Source: Elusimicrobiota bacterium
GTDB lineage: Bacteria > Elusimicrobiota > Elusimicrobia > Elusimicrobiales > UBA9959
Direction: 5' to 3'
NCBI GenBank assembly: GCA_030637365.1
Contig: DAOWGR010000030.1
Location: forward strand, 1-6,750
Length of the DNA: 6,750 nt
The notes beneath the pieces were generated by a model. That model was not told the DNA's origin, did no database searches, and worked only from the letters and a program-made list of their open reading frames with translations. Of the stretch, positions 1-5,964 are shown in pieces. The position numbers and the translations under genes are program-made. The first letter of the stretch is position 1; each line of letters begins with the position of its first letter.

Positions 1-2
1 GA

Positions 3-41
3 GATTATTTTGAGAGTAAGAAGATGATCTTGATGAAGTAA
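3..41 (+). CDS. Possible 3' end of an upstream plus-strand gene (partial)
   Basis: The third plus frame is open from the window edge to a TAA at 39-41 and reads DYFESKKMILMK. The other two plus frames stop within the first 27 bases. A good rightward intrinsic terminator begins 28 bases after this stop, which is the layout expected for the end of a gene entering from the left. Twelve codons are too few to identify a product, and chance openness over this length is common, so the call rests mainly on the terminator. Confidence 0.3.
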   Translation, partial: DYFESKKMILMK

Positions 42-69
42 AAATTCAATAAGAGAATTAACTTAACGC

Positions 70-101
70 CCTCGCTATGACCATTATAGTGAGGATTTTT
101 T
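70..101 (+). terminator. Rho-independent terminator, rightward
   Basis: A 9-bp stem pairs CCTCGCTAT (70-78) with ATAGTGAGG (86-94), including one G-U pair, around a 7-nt loop. It is followed by A and then six T residues (96-101). The T tract lies on the plus-strand side, so it should stop transcription arriving from the left. Read on the minus strand, the bases after the stem are not U-rich, so it is at best a weak terminator for the converging glycosyltransferase gene. Confidence 0.8.
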
Positions 102-114
102 AATTATCAAGAGG

Positions 115-1146
115 TTAAAGGAACTGAATCCCAATTACTGTATAAGCAAGAGCAGTTCCCTGATTTCTGATGACTGTTGAATCTGATAAGTCTCTTTGAA
201 GACGGGTAATAGGAAGTTTTCTTGCAAGGAACTCAAGCATTGAATTTGAAAGCCCCTCTGAAAAAGACGGCAATATAAAAACATCGGCCGCGTGATAATA
301 AGGCAACAGATCATCTTGCGCGCCCGCCAAAACCAAACTATCGCTTAATTCAAACGCTTTAGCGGCCTCCCTGATATCTTGCTCCTGGGGCCCTGATCCG
401 ACAATGATAAGTTTGGCCTTTTGGAAAATATTTTCTTTGCGCATAAGCTCATCCCAAATTTCCACAAATTCCTTTATTCTTTTTTCAAAAGACAATCTGC
501 CGACAAAAAGGAATATTTGTTTGTTTTCAAAACCGAGCTTGGTTTTGGCTTTTATTTTTTCCTGATATAAAAGCGGCGAATATCCGCCGGTATCAACACC
601 GTTTCTAAATTGAATAAGCTTAAGATTTCTAAGCTGAGTGGTTTTCAACCAAGAAAAAACCTCATCATTCATTACGAGCAACGCGGGTTTTGCAAAAGCA
701 AAAAATTTCAACTTTAATCTTCCGCTAAAAGTTTTTTGTGAAAGAGACACTTCATCCACGCCTTTTCCTCCGCCAAGCTTAACGATTACCTTTTTTCCGA
801 TAAGCTTTCCGGCTATAATCGCGGCGATGGCGGGAGAAGATGCGAGATGAACATGAATAACATCATATTCGCTTGAATGTTTTAGAAGATAAAAAAATCC
901 GGCGATCATAAAAGAAACGGAATCCATCAATCCCTTTCCCATTACTTTTAATCTGCGCACAAAAACACCGCCCATATTTTGATAACTGACGGTTCCTTTA
1001 ACCTTTCTGGTTAAAACCTTAACCTTTATTCCCCTTGAGACCAAAGAGTATGAAAGACTTAAAGCCTGTTTTTCACTTCCGCCTATCAGCGGAAAAAAAG
1101 TGGCTATAAACATCAAGACCGATTTAATTTCTTTTCGCTTTTCCAT
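115..1146 (-). CDS. GT4-family glycosyltransferase with aberrant C-terminus
   Basis: Predicted GT-B-fold glycosyltransferase that moves a sugar from a nucleotide-sugar donor to a lipid or polysaccharide acceptor at the cytoplasmic membrane face; the actual substrate cannot be read. The N-terminal domain has the glycine loop PLIGGSEKQ (residues 19-27) and IHVH (97-100). The C-terminal domain has VGRLSFEK (215-222, with R217 and K222 of the donor diphosphate site), IIVGSGPQ (247-254) and the EX7E motif in SEGLSNSMLE (E297, E305). Family-like sequence stops after KLPI (residue 313). The usual glycine-rich stretch, NGLL-type segment and final helices are replaced by about 30 unrelated residues, so the 343-aa protein is shorter than typical GT4 enzymes (about 370-400). 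Two starts are possible. The ATG at 1146 keeps the full first beta strand but overlaps the upstream gene by 34 nt. The ATG at 1113 forms TGATG with that gene's stop. It is the last gene of the leftward set. Confidence 0.85.
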   Translation of the reverse strand: MEKRKEIKSVLMFIATFFPLIGGSEKQALSLSYSLVSRGIKVKVLTRKVKGTVSYQNMGGVFVRRLKVMGKGLMDSVSFMIAGFFYLLKHSSEYDVIHVHLASSPAIAAIIAGKLIGKKVIVKLGGGKGVDEVSLSQKTFSGRLKLKFFAFAKPALLVMNDEVFSWLKTTQLRNLKLIQFRNGVDTGGYSPLLYQEKIKAKTKLGFENKQIFLFVGRLSFEKRIKEFVEIWDELMRKENIFQKAKLIIVGSGPQEQDIREAAKAFELSDSLVLAGAQDDLLPYYHAADVFILPSFSEGLSNSMLEFLARKLPITRLQRDLSDSTVIRNQGTALAYTVIGIQFL

Positions 1147-2114
1147 TTTTTACTTTGCCTATATAAATCACCTAGCGAGTAACCCATTCGATAAATGAAA
1201 AATACTCCCAAAACTGTTACCACAATGTACATTGAAAGATGCAAATAAGCGGCATAAGCAAATCCCACTTCCTCGGCTATCCCCCATAAACTCATCACCT
1301 TGCTGATTGAAAATTCCAAGTTGCCGAAATAGCCGGGCATACCGGGCACGGATACGGCTACAGCCGTGGTAAAAACCAGTTTTATACTTTTAAAAATGCC
1401 GATAACTTCATTAATATTGAAAATCTTCGCCACAAAATAAAATATGAAAACATTAACGGACCATTGCGCGAATCCGCAAAAAATTATAGCCAAAGTCTTT
1501 TTTAAATCCTGGAAAGATTTGGTTCCAAGCGCTACGCGTTTCAATATATCCGCAAACCTTGGAAATTTTGTAAAAATTCTCGCCAGTTTATCGCTAAGTA
1601 TGATTCTTTCAATAAAAACAAGCGATAGAACAATCACTGACAAAACAAATAAAATAAGCCAAAAATACAAATTTAAATCGGTCGCTCCAAGATATCCGTC
1701 AAATCTTACAGCCAATACAACAAGAATAAAGAGAGTAACGATATCCATAATTCTTTCAACCAAAATAGTGGAGAAAACCGTTATCAAAGAAATCTCAAGT
1801 TTTCTCGCGCACAAAACCCCTCTGATAATTTCGCCCAATCTTAAAGGTAAAATATTATTAAACGCAAGTCCTATGGCTTCAAGCTTAAAAGTATCCATAA
1901 CCTTTGTCTTTTGAATGGAGCCTAAAAGTATTTTCCAACGGATTCCCCTCATAAAAACTTCTAAAACCAATAAAAAGGCCAATGGGACAAGATACCATGG
2001 ATTTGTTTGGCGATAAATTACGGCGAGATTGTTCACATCAATATTTCTAAAAGCGAGATACATGAGAAATATCCCCAATACAATCCCGCCTATGATTGAA
2101 ATTTTTGTTTTCAT
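1113..2114 (-). CDS. UPF0104 / LPG-synthase-TM family membrane protein (flippase-like)
   Basis: Integral membrane protein of the family typified by the transmembrane half of lysylphosphatidylglycerol synthase (MprF; Pfam LPG_synthase_TM). At 333 aa it has the membrane domain only, without the soluble aminoacyl-transferase part. Family landmarks are RGIRWK (56-61), NNILPLRLGE (86-95), LVERIMD (118-124) and PGMPGYFGNLE (257-267). Hydrophobic segments recur at about 5-22, 41-55, 111-136, 148-168, 207-231, 244-256 and 286-308, and the C-terminus is lysine-rich. Family members are often encoded beside glycosyltransferases and are thought to move or modify membrane lipids or lipid-linked sugars. 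Here the next gene is a GT4 enzyme that begins inside or at the end of this one, so a joint envelope-glycan role is inferred. No Shine-Dalgarno sequence precedes the ATG, but upstream in-frame sequence has no other start. It lies 132 nt after the peptidase gene with no visible terminator between them. Confidence 0.85.
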   Translation of the reverse strand: MKTKISIIGGIVLGIFLMYLAFRNIDVNNLAVIYRQTNPWYLVPLAFLLVLEVFMRGIRWKILLGSIQKTKVMDTFKLEAIGLAFNNILPLRLGEIIRGVLCARKLEISLITVFSTILVERIMDIVTLFILVVLAVRFDGYLGATDLNLYFWLILFVLSVIVLSLVFIERIILSDKLARIFTKFPRFADILKRVALGTKSFQDLKKTLAIIFCGFAQWSVNVFIFYFVAKIFNINEVIGIFKSIKLVFTTAVAVSVPGMPGYFGNLEFSISKVMSLWGIAEEVGFAYAAYLHLSMYIVVTVLGVFFIYRMGYSLGDLYRQSKKWKSEKKLNRS

Positions 2115-2246
2115 AAAATAAGAATAAACAGCGTAAATAAGACAATATGGAAATATGACAATAAATAAATCAACAAGGAAATTTCTTTTTTATTCCCTTA
2201 TCTTCATATCTGCGTGGGTTGTTTTCTTTTTGTCCGTATCATCTTA
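2115..2246. other. Intergenic spacer within the leftward gene set
   Basis: This 132-nt AT-rich gap separates the M3A peptidase stop from the UPF0104 start. I see no hairpin with a T tract on the minus strand, no convincing promoter pair and no Shine-Dalgarno before the downstream ATG. Read-through from the peptidase gene is therefore possible but not demonstrated. Confidence 0.5.
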
Positions 2247-4286
2247 TCAACCTATAATCGTATTTACTGTTTTAGCTGTTTCTGTCGCTCCTATGCTTTT
2301 CAAGAAAGCGTCTTCATTTGAATCTCTGCCAAGAAATTTCTTTACCTGCCCCGACTCATCATATGTTCTGCCTGGCTCAAGTATGAGTTTTTTATACCTC
2401 GCGCCCGTATCGGAATTCATTATCCCCTCTTTTTCAAATACGGAAAACAAATCCATGGTTATAACCTTGGCCCAAAGATAGCCATAATAACCCGCTTCAT
2501 AACCGCCCATTAAATGTCCGAAACTGGCTTGAGGATAAACGCCTTCCATCATAGGCACTAATGATATTTCTTTCATCAATTTCCGATAAAGCTCCGTGGT
2601 ATTCACATCGCCTTCAAGGGTATGATATTTCATGTCCAATATGCTGAAAAACAGCTGTCTTAAATGAGCCAAACCCGAATCCATATTTTTTGCCTCAATC
2701 AATTTCTTTATTGTTTCATCGGGAAGTTTTTCAGCCGGATTTTTATAATGCCCTGAAACCACTTTTAAAACTTCTTTGGAATAAGCCCAATTTTCAAGTA
2801 TTTGCGACGGCACTTCCACAAAATCTCTGGAAACGCTGGTTCCGGAAAATCTTCCGTATTTGGCCCTTGTTAAAATATGATGCGTAACATGACCGAATTC
2901 ATGGAACAAAGTAACCAAATCATCAAATTTCATAAGTGATGGAAAATCTCCGCTTGGCTTGGGAAAATTAGCGACTATGGCGGCAGCCGGTTTTTGATAC
3001 ACTCCGTCTTTTAATTCTCTTCCCTGCCTAATGCCAAAACATGCCGCGTGCTTATACTTTCCTTCTCTGGGAAATAAATCAAAATAGAAATAAGCGATTA
3101 AATTTCCGTCCTTATCCTTAACTTCGTAAGCGCGAATGTCTTTATGCCAAGTTTCAAGATCTGCCGCCTTAAATTCCGCTCCAAGCACTTTTCCAAAAAT
3201 TTCAAACATGCCGCCAATAACCGTTTCCAAAGGAAAATATTCTTTTATTTTCTCATGATCTATGGAATACTTTTTCTTTTTAAGAAGATTATTGTAAAAA
3301 CTTGATTGCCACGAGAACATAATTCCTTCACAAGAAGGTTCTTTTTCTTTTTTAAGCGCTATTCTTTCTGCCAATTCCTTTATTCCCTTCTCCTTAAGCT
3401 TATCAATAGTTCTATGCAGAAAATTAAAAACGGTATTGGAATCTTTAGCCATACGATCAGATAAAACATAATCGGCAAAAGTAGGATAACCGATATTTTT
3501 CGCTATTTTTCGCCTTATAACGATAGCGTCTTCCATTAATTTCACATTTTCTTTCGCGCAGCGATTATTAAATTTTAACGCGAGACGCCGTCTCGCGTCA
3601 TCGCTTTCGGCATTTTCCATAAACGGAATATAATCGGGATAATCCATTGTAATAATATATTTGGTCGCCTGATGAGCATCGCTCCCCGGTACGACACCCG
3701 ACATAGTCTTGTTTTCGGGAGTTTTTTTAAGACCGCTGATATAATCTTCAGGCAAGCCTTTTAATTCTTCAAAAGAAACTTCAATAAAATCTTTAACATC
3801 GCGCAAATTGACGGAAAATTTTAATTCAATTTCCACCAATTCTTTAAGCAATTTTTTAACTTCGCTTCTTTTATCCTCTTTAAGCCCAAGACCGTTTTTT
3901 TTGAAATCCAAAAGCATCTTATCCAAAAGCCTTTGCTCGGTTTCACCCAATTGGTCACTTTTTAGAGCAAATTCATTCAGGGCATTAAAAATATCTTCTC
4001 TGGTAAAAACATCAACAAAATACTGGCTTATTTTAAGCTCCAGACTTTGAGAAACTTTTCTTATTTCCGGATTATCCGAAATATAAGCAAGATCAATGGG
4101 GACGGTTATTATATCGGATATTTCGTTTAAAGCTTTTTCAAAAGCGTACGCGGTATTTTCAAAATTTCTATCCCGTTTTGAAATGGAAATGATCGACTTG
4201 ATTTTGGTTTCAAGGTTTTCAATGCAAGTATTGGAAATGGAATTAATTTCTTCAACCGTATAATTAAATCGTGGCATATCTTTCAT
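2247..4286 (-). CDS. M3A metallopeptidase, thimet oligopeptidase-like
   Basis: Zinc endo-oligopeptidase of MEROPS family M3, subfamily A (thimet oligopeptidase, neurolysin, oligopeptidase A, Dcp). It probably degrades short cytoplasmic peptides, including proteasome- or protease-like products; no signal peptide is seen. The active site is HEFGH at 462-466: H462 and H466 bind zinc and E463 is the general base. E491 in RDFVEVPSQ is the third ligand, with the same 29-residue spacing as in thimet oligopeptidase. The substrate loop FGHLMGGYEAGYYGY (589-603) keeps H591, Y596 and Y603, corresponding to H600, Y605 and Y612 of the mammalian enzyme. The C-terminal FLGRDSNEDAFL signature (651-662) is also present. 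The length of 679 aa is full for the family. The start at 4286 is supported by GAGGA four bases upstream. It is the first gene of the leftward set and diverges from the secreted C11 peptidases. TOP-like versus Dcp- or OpdA-like specificity cannot be separated from sequence alone. Confidence 0.95.
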   Translation of the reverse strand: MKDMPRFNYTVEEINSISNTCIENLETKIKSIISISKRDRNFENTAYAFEKALNEISDIITVPIDLAYISDNPEIRKVSQSLELKISQYFVDVFTREDIFNALNEFALKSDQLGETEQRLLDKMLLDFKKNGLGLKEDKRSEVKKLLKELVEIELKFSVNLRDVKDFIEVSFEELKGLPEDYISGLKKTPENKTMSGVVPGSDAHQATKYIITMDYPDYIPFMENAESDDARRRLALKFNNRCAKENVKLMEDAIVIRRKIAKNIGYPTFADYVLSDRMAKDSNTVFNFLHRTIDKLKEKGIKELAERIALKKEKEPSCEGIMFSWQSSFYNNLLKKKKYSIDHEKIKEYFPLETVIGGMFEIFGKVLGAEFKAADLETWHKDIRAYEVKDKDGNLIAYFYFDLFPREGKYKHAACFGIRQGRELKDGVYQKPAAAIVANFPKPSGDFPSLMKFDDLVTLFHEFGHVTHHILTRAKYGRFSGTSVSRDFVEVPSQILENWAYSKEVLKVVSGHYKNPAEKLPDETIKKLIEAKNMDSGLAHLRQLFFSILDMKYHTLEGDVNTTELYRKLMKEISLVPMMEGVYPQASFGHLMGGYEAGYYGYLWAKVITMDLFSVFEKEGIMNSDTGARYKKLILEPGRTYDESGQVKKFLGRDSNEDAFLKSIGATETAKTVNTIIG

Positions 4287-4290
4287 AAAA

Positions 4291-4295
4291 TCCTC
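4291..4295 (-). promoter_or_regulatory. Ribosome binding site of the M3A peptidase gene
   Basis: On the minus strand GAGGA is followed by TTTT and the ATG ending at 4284. The four-base gap is slightly short, but the next in-frame ATG (codon 4) would put it 13 bases away. The site therefore favours the start at 4286. Confidence 0.65.
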
Positions 4296-4548
4296 AGTTT
4301 GCTTAGAAATTGAATTTCAGCATATTATTTTGCAATACGAATGTTTTTTTGCCATTACCGCTTAGACAAACCTGCCGATGTTTTAATAGTGGAAAAACGC
4401 TTGTCCTTCAGATTATGAAATAAAAGCCGGTATCCTCACTTCTTGTTGTAACAATATCATTATACAAATCATAGTTTGAAAGTGTCCGCAAAAGAGAGAA
4501 TAAATTCTATCGTTTTAGCCAAAGGACCCATTAAATAAAGGGTATTAA

Positions 4549-4564
4549 GACACTCCTGACACTC
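4549..4564 (+). repeat. Short direct repeat GACACTC x2 upstream of the C11 genes
   Basis: GACACTC occurs at 4549-4555 and again at 4558-4564 with a 9-bp period. A partial inverted copy, AGTGTC, lies at 4481-4486. The repeat overlaps the expected -35 area of the rightward promoter, a position where a regulator could bind. This is a short match in AT-rich DNA and could be chance. Confidence 0.4.
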
Positions 4565-4587
4565 ATTGAAACAACTTAAACTATAAT
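4556..4587 (+). promoter_or_regulatory. Candidate sigma70-type promoter for the C11 peptidase genes
   Basis: A perfect TATAAT (4582-4587) sits where transcription would start near 4594, giving a leader of about 26 nt before the ATG at 4620. The best -35 is CTGACA (4556-4561, five of six matches to TTGACA), but the spacer is 20 nt, longer than the usual 17. TTGAAA at 4566-4571 is too close. The -10 box is the strong part of this call; a regulator may compensate for the poor spacing. Confidence 0.5.
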
Positions 4588-4608
4588 CACTGATTAATTA
4601 AAATTAAT

Positions 4609-4613
4609 AAGGA
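4609..4613 (+). promoter_or_regulatory. Ribosome binding site of the first C11 peptidase gene
   Basis: AAGGA lies six bases before the ATG at 4620. It supports this start, which is also immediately followed by a good signal peptide. Confidence 0.75.
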
Positions 4614-4619
4614 CAACAG

Positions 4620-5936
4620 ATGAGAAAAACAATTATAAAAATAGCGGTACTATCAGTAACATTCTTATTTTTTCACGCTTCAAACACAGGCGCGCGGGAA
4701 AATTTCAATTTAAATTCAATCACCGCCAATAATCTTAAATTTTCAGATGAACTAAATCGAAACGGCATTTTTGACCGCATTAAGCCCGGTAATAACGATT
4801 CAAACAAAAAAACCGAAAAAGAATGGACCATCATGGTCTTTATGAATGCCAAAAATAACATGGAAAAGAATGGATTAAAAGATGTCAACGAAATGGAAAT
4901 GGTCGGGTCCTCGGATAAAGTGAATATTGTCGTTGAGCTTGGCCGCATGAAAAAATATTCCATATCAAACGGCAATTGGAAAGAAGCAAGAAGATATTAT
5001 ATAGAGAAAGATACAAAACCGAACACAATAACTTCGCCGGTGATTAAAAAATTTTTAAATGCGAATATGGGTAATTGGCGTCGTTTGGCGAGTTTTGGCA
5101 AATGGGTGAAAAAAAATTATCCCGCGAAACGCTATATGCTTATCGTGTGGGGGCATGGCAGCGGCTGGGAAAAAAATGATAAATCCCTGGCGGGGAAAGG
5201 CCTTTCCCATGACTATGATACGGGAAAACATTTCACGACTCCCGAACTTGGCAAAGCTCTTGAAAGAATCGGAAAATTGGATATATACGGTTCAGACGCC
5301 TGTCTGATGCAAATGGCATCGGTAGTTTATGAAATCAAGGATAATATCGCCTATATAATCGGTTCTGAAGACACTGAACATACTGACGGATATGCCTATA
5401 ATGCCTTTCTTTCCTCTCTTGTCGCCAATCCGTCCATAACTCCGGCTGAATTTTCCAAAGTGATAGTTGACGCCGCTTCGGACCATTATGTTTTAACAGA
5501 AAACGATTCAACTCAAAGTGTGGTGAGAACTTCCTCTTTGGCGAATTTCCGCGCCCTCGTAAACGATTTTACTTATACCGTAACTCGGAATATTTCCAAA
5601 GAAACCGTAAAAAGCGCGCTGTCAAAAACACAGGATTTCTTTATGCCCGACAATAAAGACTTATACCACTTCATAAGTCTTTTGATTGAAAAAACGGATA
5701 ACGAAGCCGTAAAAGAAAAAGGCAAAGCTTTGATGAGACACATAAAAAAGAGCCTTGTTATTCATAATAGAGATGTCAATACGCTTGAATCGTTCTGGCA
5801 ACTCCCCTCTTATTCCAATGCCTGCGGCATAGCGGTTTATTTGCCGGACAAGTCTTATGATAGGGATTACGATGAACTTAAATGGGCAAAAGATTCAAAT
5901 TGGGACGAATTCATTCAGTGGTATCTTGCTAAATGA
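4620..5936 (+). CDS. Secreted clostripain-like cysteine peptidase (family C11), copy 1
   Basis: Predicted exported endopeptidase of family C11 (clostripain, clan CD). The signal peptide has a basic start (RKTIIK), a hydrophobic core at about 8-18 and likely cleavage after SNTGA (residue 25). A segment ENFNLNS...SDELNRNGIF (27-51) and a hydrophilic linker follow. The catalytic domain starts near EWTIMVFMNAK (68-78). The dyad is H179 in IVWGHGSGW and C228 in SDACLM; the 49-residue gap is close to that in the Parabacteroides enzyme PmC11 (H133/C179). D226, two before the cysteine, matches the PmC11 S1-pocket aspartate and predicts cleavage after Arg or Lys. K193 lies 14 after the histidine, as does the PmC11 autocleavage lysine. 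The C-terminal region with GIAVYLPD (403-410) and WDEFIQWYL is family-like, and 438 aa appears complete. It is the first of two tandem paralogs. Nutrient acquisition or host-protein processing is plausible but unproven. Confidence 0.92.
   Translation: MRKTIIKIAVLSVTFLFFHASNTGARENFNLNSITANNLKFSDELNRNGIFDRIKPGNNDSNKKTEKEWTIMVFMNAKNNMEKNGLKDVNEMEMVGSSDKVNIVVELGRMKKYSISNGNWKEARRYYIEKDTKPNTITSPVIKKFLNANMGNWRRLASFGKWVKKNYPAKRYMLIVWGHGSGWEKNDKSLAGKGLSHDYDTGKHFTTPELGKALERIGKLDIYGSDACLMQMASVVYEIKDNIAYIIGSEDTEHTDGYAYNAFLSSLVANPSITPAEFSKVIVDAASDHYVLTENDSTQSVVRTSSLANFRALVNDFTYTVTRNISKETVKSALSKTQDFFMPDNKDLYHFISLLIEKTDNEAVKEKGKALMRHIKKSLVIHNRDVNTLESFWQLPSYSNACGIAVYLPDKSYDRDYDELKWAKDSNWDEFIQWYLAK
4875..4930 (+). 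repeat. 56-nt segment identical between the two C11 genes (copy 1 side)
   Basis: This stretch within copy 1 (codons 86-104) is identical at every base, including third codon positions, to 6205-6260 in copy 2. High identity continues on both sides, from about 4825 to about 5000, with a few mostly silent changes. Outside that zone the genes diverge clearly. Confidence 0.9.
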
Positions 5937-5955
5937 AAAAGCATGAGAAATTTTT

Positions 5956-5960
5956 GGAGG
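5956..5960 (+). promoter_or_regulatory. Strong ribosome binding site deciding the GTG start of copy 2
   Basis: GGAGG stands four bases before GTG at 5965 and sixteen bases before the next in-frame ATG at 5977. Its position selects the GTG, which also restores the KK that begins the signal peptide. Confidence 0.8.
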
Positions 5961-5964
5961 CTTC

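Larger units (their letters stand above)
4287..4619. other. Divergent intergenic region, no gene seen
   Basis: These 333 bases separate two divergent genes and should carry promoters for both. The only ORFs are short, for example 25 codons from ATG at 4341, without a ribosome binding site or recognisable content. Visible elements are the ribosome binding sites at either end, a TATAAT box near the right end, a GACACTC direct repeat and an imperfect palindrome TTGTT-GT-AACAA (4443-4454). I could not identify a convincing leftward promoter. Confidence 0.6.

Noticed and set aside
1444..1914. 156-codon plus-strand frame
   Set aside because: It lies wholly antisense to the UPF0104 membrane protein gene, has a composition of Lys, Ser and Ile typical of a shadow frame, and matches no family I know.
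2112..2190. Tiny hydrophobic minus-strand frame from TTG codons, ending in an ATGA overlap with the UPF0104 start
   Set aside because: About 20 residues with no Shine-Dalgarno. The hydrophobicity follows from T-rich sequence.
2155..2481. Plus-strand frame with a hydrophobic, membrane-like N-terminus
   Set aside because: Most of it is antisense to the conserved C-terminal part of the M3A peptidase. No promoter or good ribosome binding site is visible, and hydrophobic runs are expected by chance in T-rich DNA.
4341..4418. 25-codon plus-strand frame in the divergent spacer
   Set aside because: No ribosome binding site, no recognisable sequence, and its length is within chance expectation.
4443..4454. 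TTGTT-GT-AACAA imperfect palindrome as an operator
   Set aside because: Only five paired bases per arm in AT-rich DNA, with no second copy and no promoter correctly placed around it.
4673..4975. Minus-strand open frame with a near-identical partner at 6006-6305
   Set aside because: The two antisense frames resemble each other only because they lie opposite the duplicated C11 genes. They have no start signals of their own and the sense frames carry clear family motifs.
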